From the NCBI GenBank assembly GCA_919901705.1, contig CAKKPR010000051.1:1-6714 (forward strand): a stretch of DNA of 6,714 bases, read 5' to 3'. Position 1 is the first letter of the stretch. The number at the start of each line of letters is the position of its first letter. The notes beneath the pieces are model-generated. The model worked only from the letters and a program-made list of their open reading frames with translations. It had not been told where the DNA came from and searched no databases. This DNA is from Thermodesulfovibrionales bacterium (GTDB lineage Bacteria; Nitrospirota; Thermodesulfovibrionia; Thermodesulfovibrionales; UBA1546). This document shows positions 5,600 to 6,714 of the stretch, in pieces. A program made the position numbers and the translations under genes.

Positions 5600-6091
5600 A
5601 TGAGGATTATTAAAGAGTCGACTGGAACAGAACTATTTTTTGATGTATTCGATAGCCCGATAGGGACGCTGTATCTGATATTTTCAGGAAAAAATCTCTC
5701 GGGTATATATTTTGAAAGGCCTGAGCACAGGAGGGGGAAGACGCCGGGTTCGTTCAGGAAAGAACTTAAAGGATATTTCGAGGGAAAAACCGTTGAATTC
5801 GGGCAGAATATAATTTTCCTTGAGGGTACAGATTTTGAAAAAAAGGTCTGGCTTGCATTAAAAGATATTCCGTACGGACAGACAAGAACATATAAATGGC
5901 TTGCGGAGAAAATAGGAAATCCAAAGGCAACCAGAGCCGCAGGGCAGGCTTTGGGCAGAAATCCCATACCCATAGTTTTGCCATGCCACAGGGTCATAGA
6001 GTCAGACGGCTCGATTGGCGGATACTCGCCAGGTGTAGATATAAAGAGAAGATTGCTTGAGATAGAATATTACAATATAATGAATAAATAA
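5600..6091 (+). CDS. ogt: Methylated-DNA--protein-cysteine methyltransferase (Ogt/AGT type)
   Basis: The 163-residue protein contains the suicide alkyl-acceptor site LPCHRVI (127-133), with Cys129 the nucleophile that takes the alkyl group from O6-alkylguanine in DNA. The preceding DNA-binding helix-turn-helix is also intact. PYGQTRTYKWLAEKIG (91-106) carries the usual tyrosine (98). ATRAAGQALGRNPIPI (110-125) includes the arginine finger Arg112 and the Asn121 hinge. The C-terminal SIGGYSPGVDIKRRLLEIE is typical. The variable N-terminal domain spans roughly 1-75, so the length fits single-domain Ogt and not an Ada fusion. The start ATG 5600 has no ideal Shine-Dalgarno; GGATATTCAGG lies just before it. 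It is 31 bases downstream of pit and 13 bases upstream of the FKBP gene, so co-transcription is likely. Confidence 0.94.
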   Translation: MRIIKESTGTELFFDVFDSPIGTLYLIFSGKNLSGIYFERPEHRRGKTPGSFRKELKGYFEGKTVEFGQNIIFLEGTDFEKKVWLALKDIPYGQTRTYKWLAEKIGNPKATRAAGQALGRNPIPIVLPCHRVIESDGSIGGYSPGVDIKRRLLEIEYYNIMNK

Positions 6092-6093
6092 AG

Positions 6094-6100
6094 AAGGAGA
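6094..6100 (+). promoter_or_regulatory. Ribosome binding site of the FKBP gene
   Basis: AAGGAGA lies 4 bases before ATG 6105 and fixes that start. It sits within the 13-base gap after ogt. Confidence 0.7.
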
Positions 6101-6104
6101 GAAA

Positions 6105-6533
6105 ATGGCTACAGTAAAAGAAGGAGACAGGGTAAGGGTTCATTACACAGGAAAACTTGAGGACGGTACAGTTTTTGATTCCTCAAGAGATGGCACGCCT
6201 TTGGCGTTTACAGTCGGCAAGGCTGAGCTTATAAAAGGCTTTGATCGCGGCGTTATCGGGATGAGCGCCGGTGAATCAAAGACAATAAAAATCTCAGCAG
6301 AAGATGCATACGGACCGCATAATAAAGAGAGGGTATTTGAGTTTAACAGGGATAAATCTCCCCAGGACTTCGACCCTCCAATAGGTCAGCAGGTTCATAT
6401 GCAGAGGGCTGACGGACAACCGGTAGTTGTTACCGTAATAGACAAGTCAGATAAATCATTTACCATGGATAGCAATCACCCTATGGCAGGAAAGAACCTG
6501 ACATTTGATATCACGCTTGTGGAGATAGTATAG
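6105..6533 (+). CDS. SlyD-like FKBP-type peptidyl-prolyl cis-trans isomerase
   Basis: The 142-residue protein begins with an FKBP half-domain: VRVHYTGKLEDGTVFDSS (10-27), LAFTVGKAELIKGFDRGVIG (33-52), and MSAGESKTIKISAEDAYGPH (53-72). An insert-in-flap chaperone domain (about 72-125) follows, then the closing strand DSNHPMAGKNLTFDITLVEI (122-141). The Asp25, Tyr14, Phe35 and Ile44 region forms the prolyl-binding pocket in relatives, and DxNHP-AGK-L-F is diagnostic of the SlyD branch. It should accelerate proline isomerisation and assist folding in the cytoplasm; no signal peptide is present. The histidine-rich metal-binding tail of E. coli SlyD is absent, so a nickel-handling role is not supported. 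It is the last gene of the plus-strand run. Confidence 0.93.
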   Translation: MATVKEGDRVRVHYTGKLEDGTVFDSSRDGTPLAFTVGKAELIKGFDRGVIGMSAGESKTIKISAEDAYGPHNKERVFEFNRDKSPQDFDPPIGQQVHMQRADGQPVVVTVIDKSDKSFTMDSNHPMAGKNLTFDITLVEIV

Positions 6534-6546
6534 ATAAACCTATATC

Positions 6547-6594
6547 CCGGTCTATGCTCCGGCAAAAAAGAGAAAGGCAGCGCTGCTTATTTTA
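6547..6594. terminator. Possible bidirectional terminator between convergent genes
   Basis: The interval contains CCGG (6548-6551 region) repeated at 6559-6562 around an 8-base loop. It also has a perfect 10-base palindrome GCAGCGCTGC (6577-6586), flanked by AAAAAAGAGAAAG on the left and TTATTTT on the right. Read rightward, the palindrome is followed by a T-rich tail; read leftward, by CTTTCTCTTTTTT. The placement between two convergent stops suits termination in both directions. The palindrome leaves a short effective stem once a loop is allowed, so strength is uncertain. Confidence 0.4.
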
Positions 6595-6599
6595 AATCC

Positions 6600-6714
6600 T
6601 TACTTCCCTGTAATTTCCTTTACTTCTTCCTTGCCGTGCTTTAGCTCAGCTACCTGTTCCCTGTCTTCCCTCAAGAGCAGTTCCTGAAATTCTCCAACAT
6701 GGGTCTTTTCTTCT
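6600..6714 (-). CDS. C-terminal end of a ferritin/rubrerythrin-like protein (5' part beyond window)
   Basis: On the minus strand an open frame enters from the right edge and ends at TAA (6602-6600), giving 37 residues. EEKTHVGEFQELLLREDREQ is followed by a charged VAELKHGKEEVKEITGK tail. The E-E-x-T-H-x-x-E-F pattern is the last diiron-binding helix of ferritin-like/rubrerythrin-type proteins (Glu and His ligands). The L-D-x-E-Q-V-x-E-L-x-x-G-x-x-E tail is common in ferritin-like proteins of anaerobes, including some encapsulin cargo ferritins. Which subgroup this is cannot be told from the visible end. It converges on the FKBP gene. Confidence 0.62.
   Translation of the reverse strand, partial: EEKTHVGEFQELLLREDREQVAELKHGKEEVKEITGK

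Noticed and set aside
5455..5997. Minus-strand 180-codon open frame opposite pit and ogt
   Set aside because: It overlaps well-supported plus-strand genes and its translation shows no family features.

Overview
The window reads as a chromosomal stretch from a Gram-negative-type bacterium of moderate-to-low G+C, probably an uncultured or environmental lineage. The phosphotransferase and transporter sequences and the C-rich dispersed repeat feel like Nitrospirota, Deltaproteobacteria-like or candidate-phylum genomes. That is an impression from sequence style only, not a placement. No rRNA or tRNA gene, CRISPR array, transposase or replication origin is visible.

Left part (1-2769) is accessory in character. 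It opens with the C-terminus of a DUF1016/YhcG-type PDDEXK nuclease. A short AT-rich interval with two tiny ATGA-overlapping reading frames follows, then a 334-residue stand-alone SIR2-like protein with a preserved NAD-site motif set. Next comes a Fic-family AMP-transferase-type protein with an N-terminal inhibitory helix motif and a C-terminal winged helix. Between SIR2 and Fic lies a strong ribosome binding site driving a 24-codon frame. Its first 18 residues look like the beginning of an AlbA_2/Schlafen-type protein, and the frame then runs into the Fic start. It looks like a recombination scar that now places a short leader peptide over the fic start codon. SIR2 and DUF1016 proteins are typical of defence islands. 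No known multi-gene defence system is complete here.

Middle (2770-3858) is an aminoglycoside-phosphotransferase-fold kinase. A C/G-rich dispersed inverted repeat has been inserted in frame between its catalytic loop and its second metal-binding aspartate. A hairpin-forming sequence and a set of CTGTGACA repeats lie in the gap before it.

Right part (3899-6533) looks like core housekeeping. A recognisable sigma70-type promoter precedes a DUF47/PhoU-like accessory gene that overlaps the start of a PiT phosphate transporter gene by 8 bases. A methylguanine-DNA methyltransferase (ogt) and a SlyD-like FKBP peptidyl-prolyl isomerase follow closely on the same strand, so all four may share transcription. 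The window closes with the C-terminus of a convergent ferritin/rubrerythrin-like gene on the minus strand, separated from the FKBP gene by a short region holding a possible bidirectional terminator.
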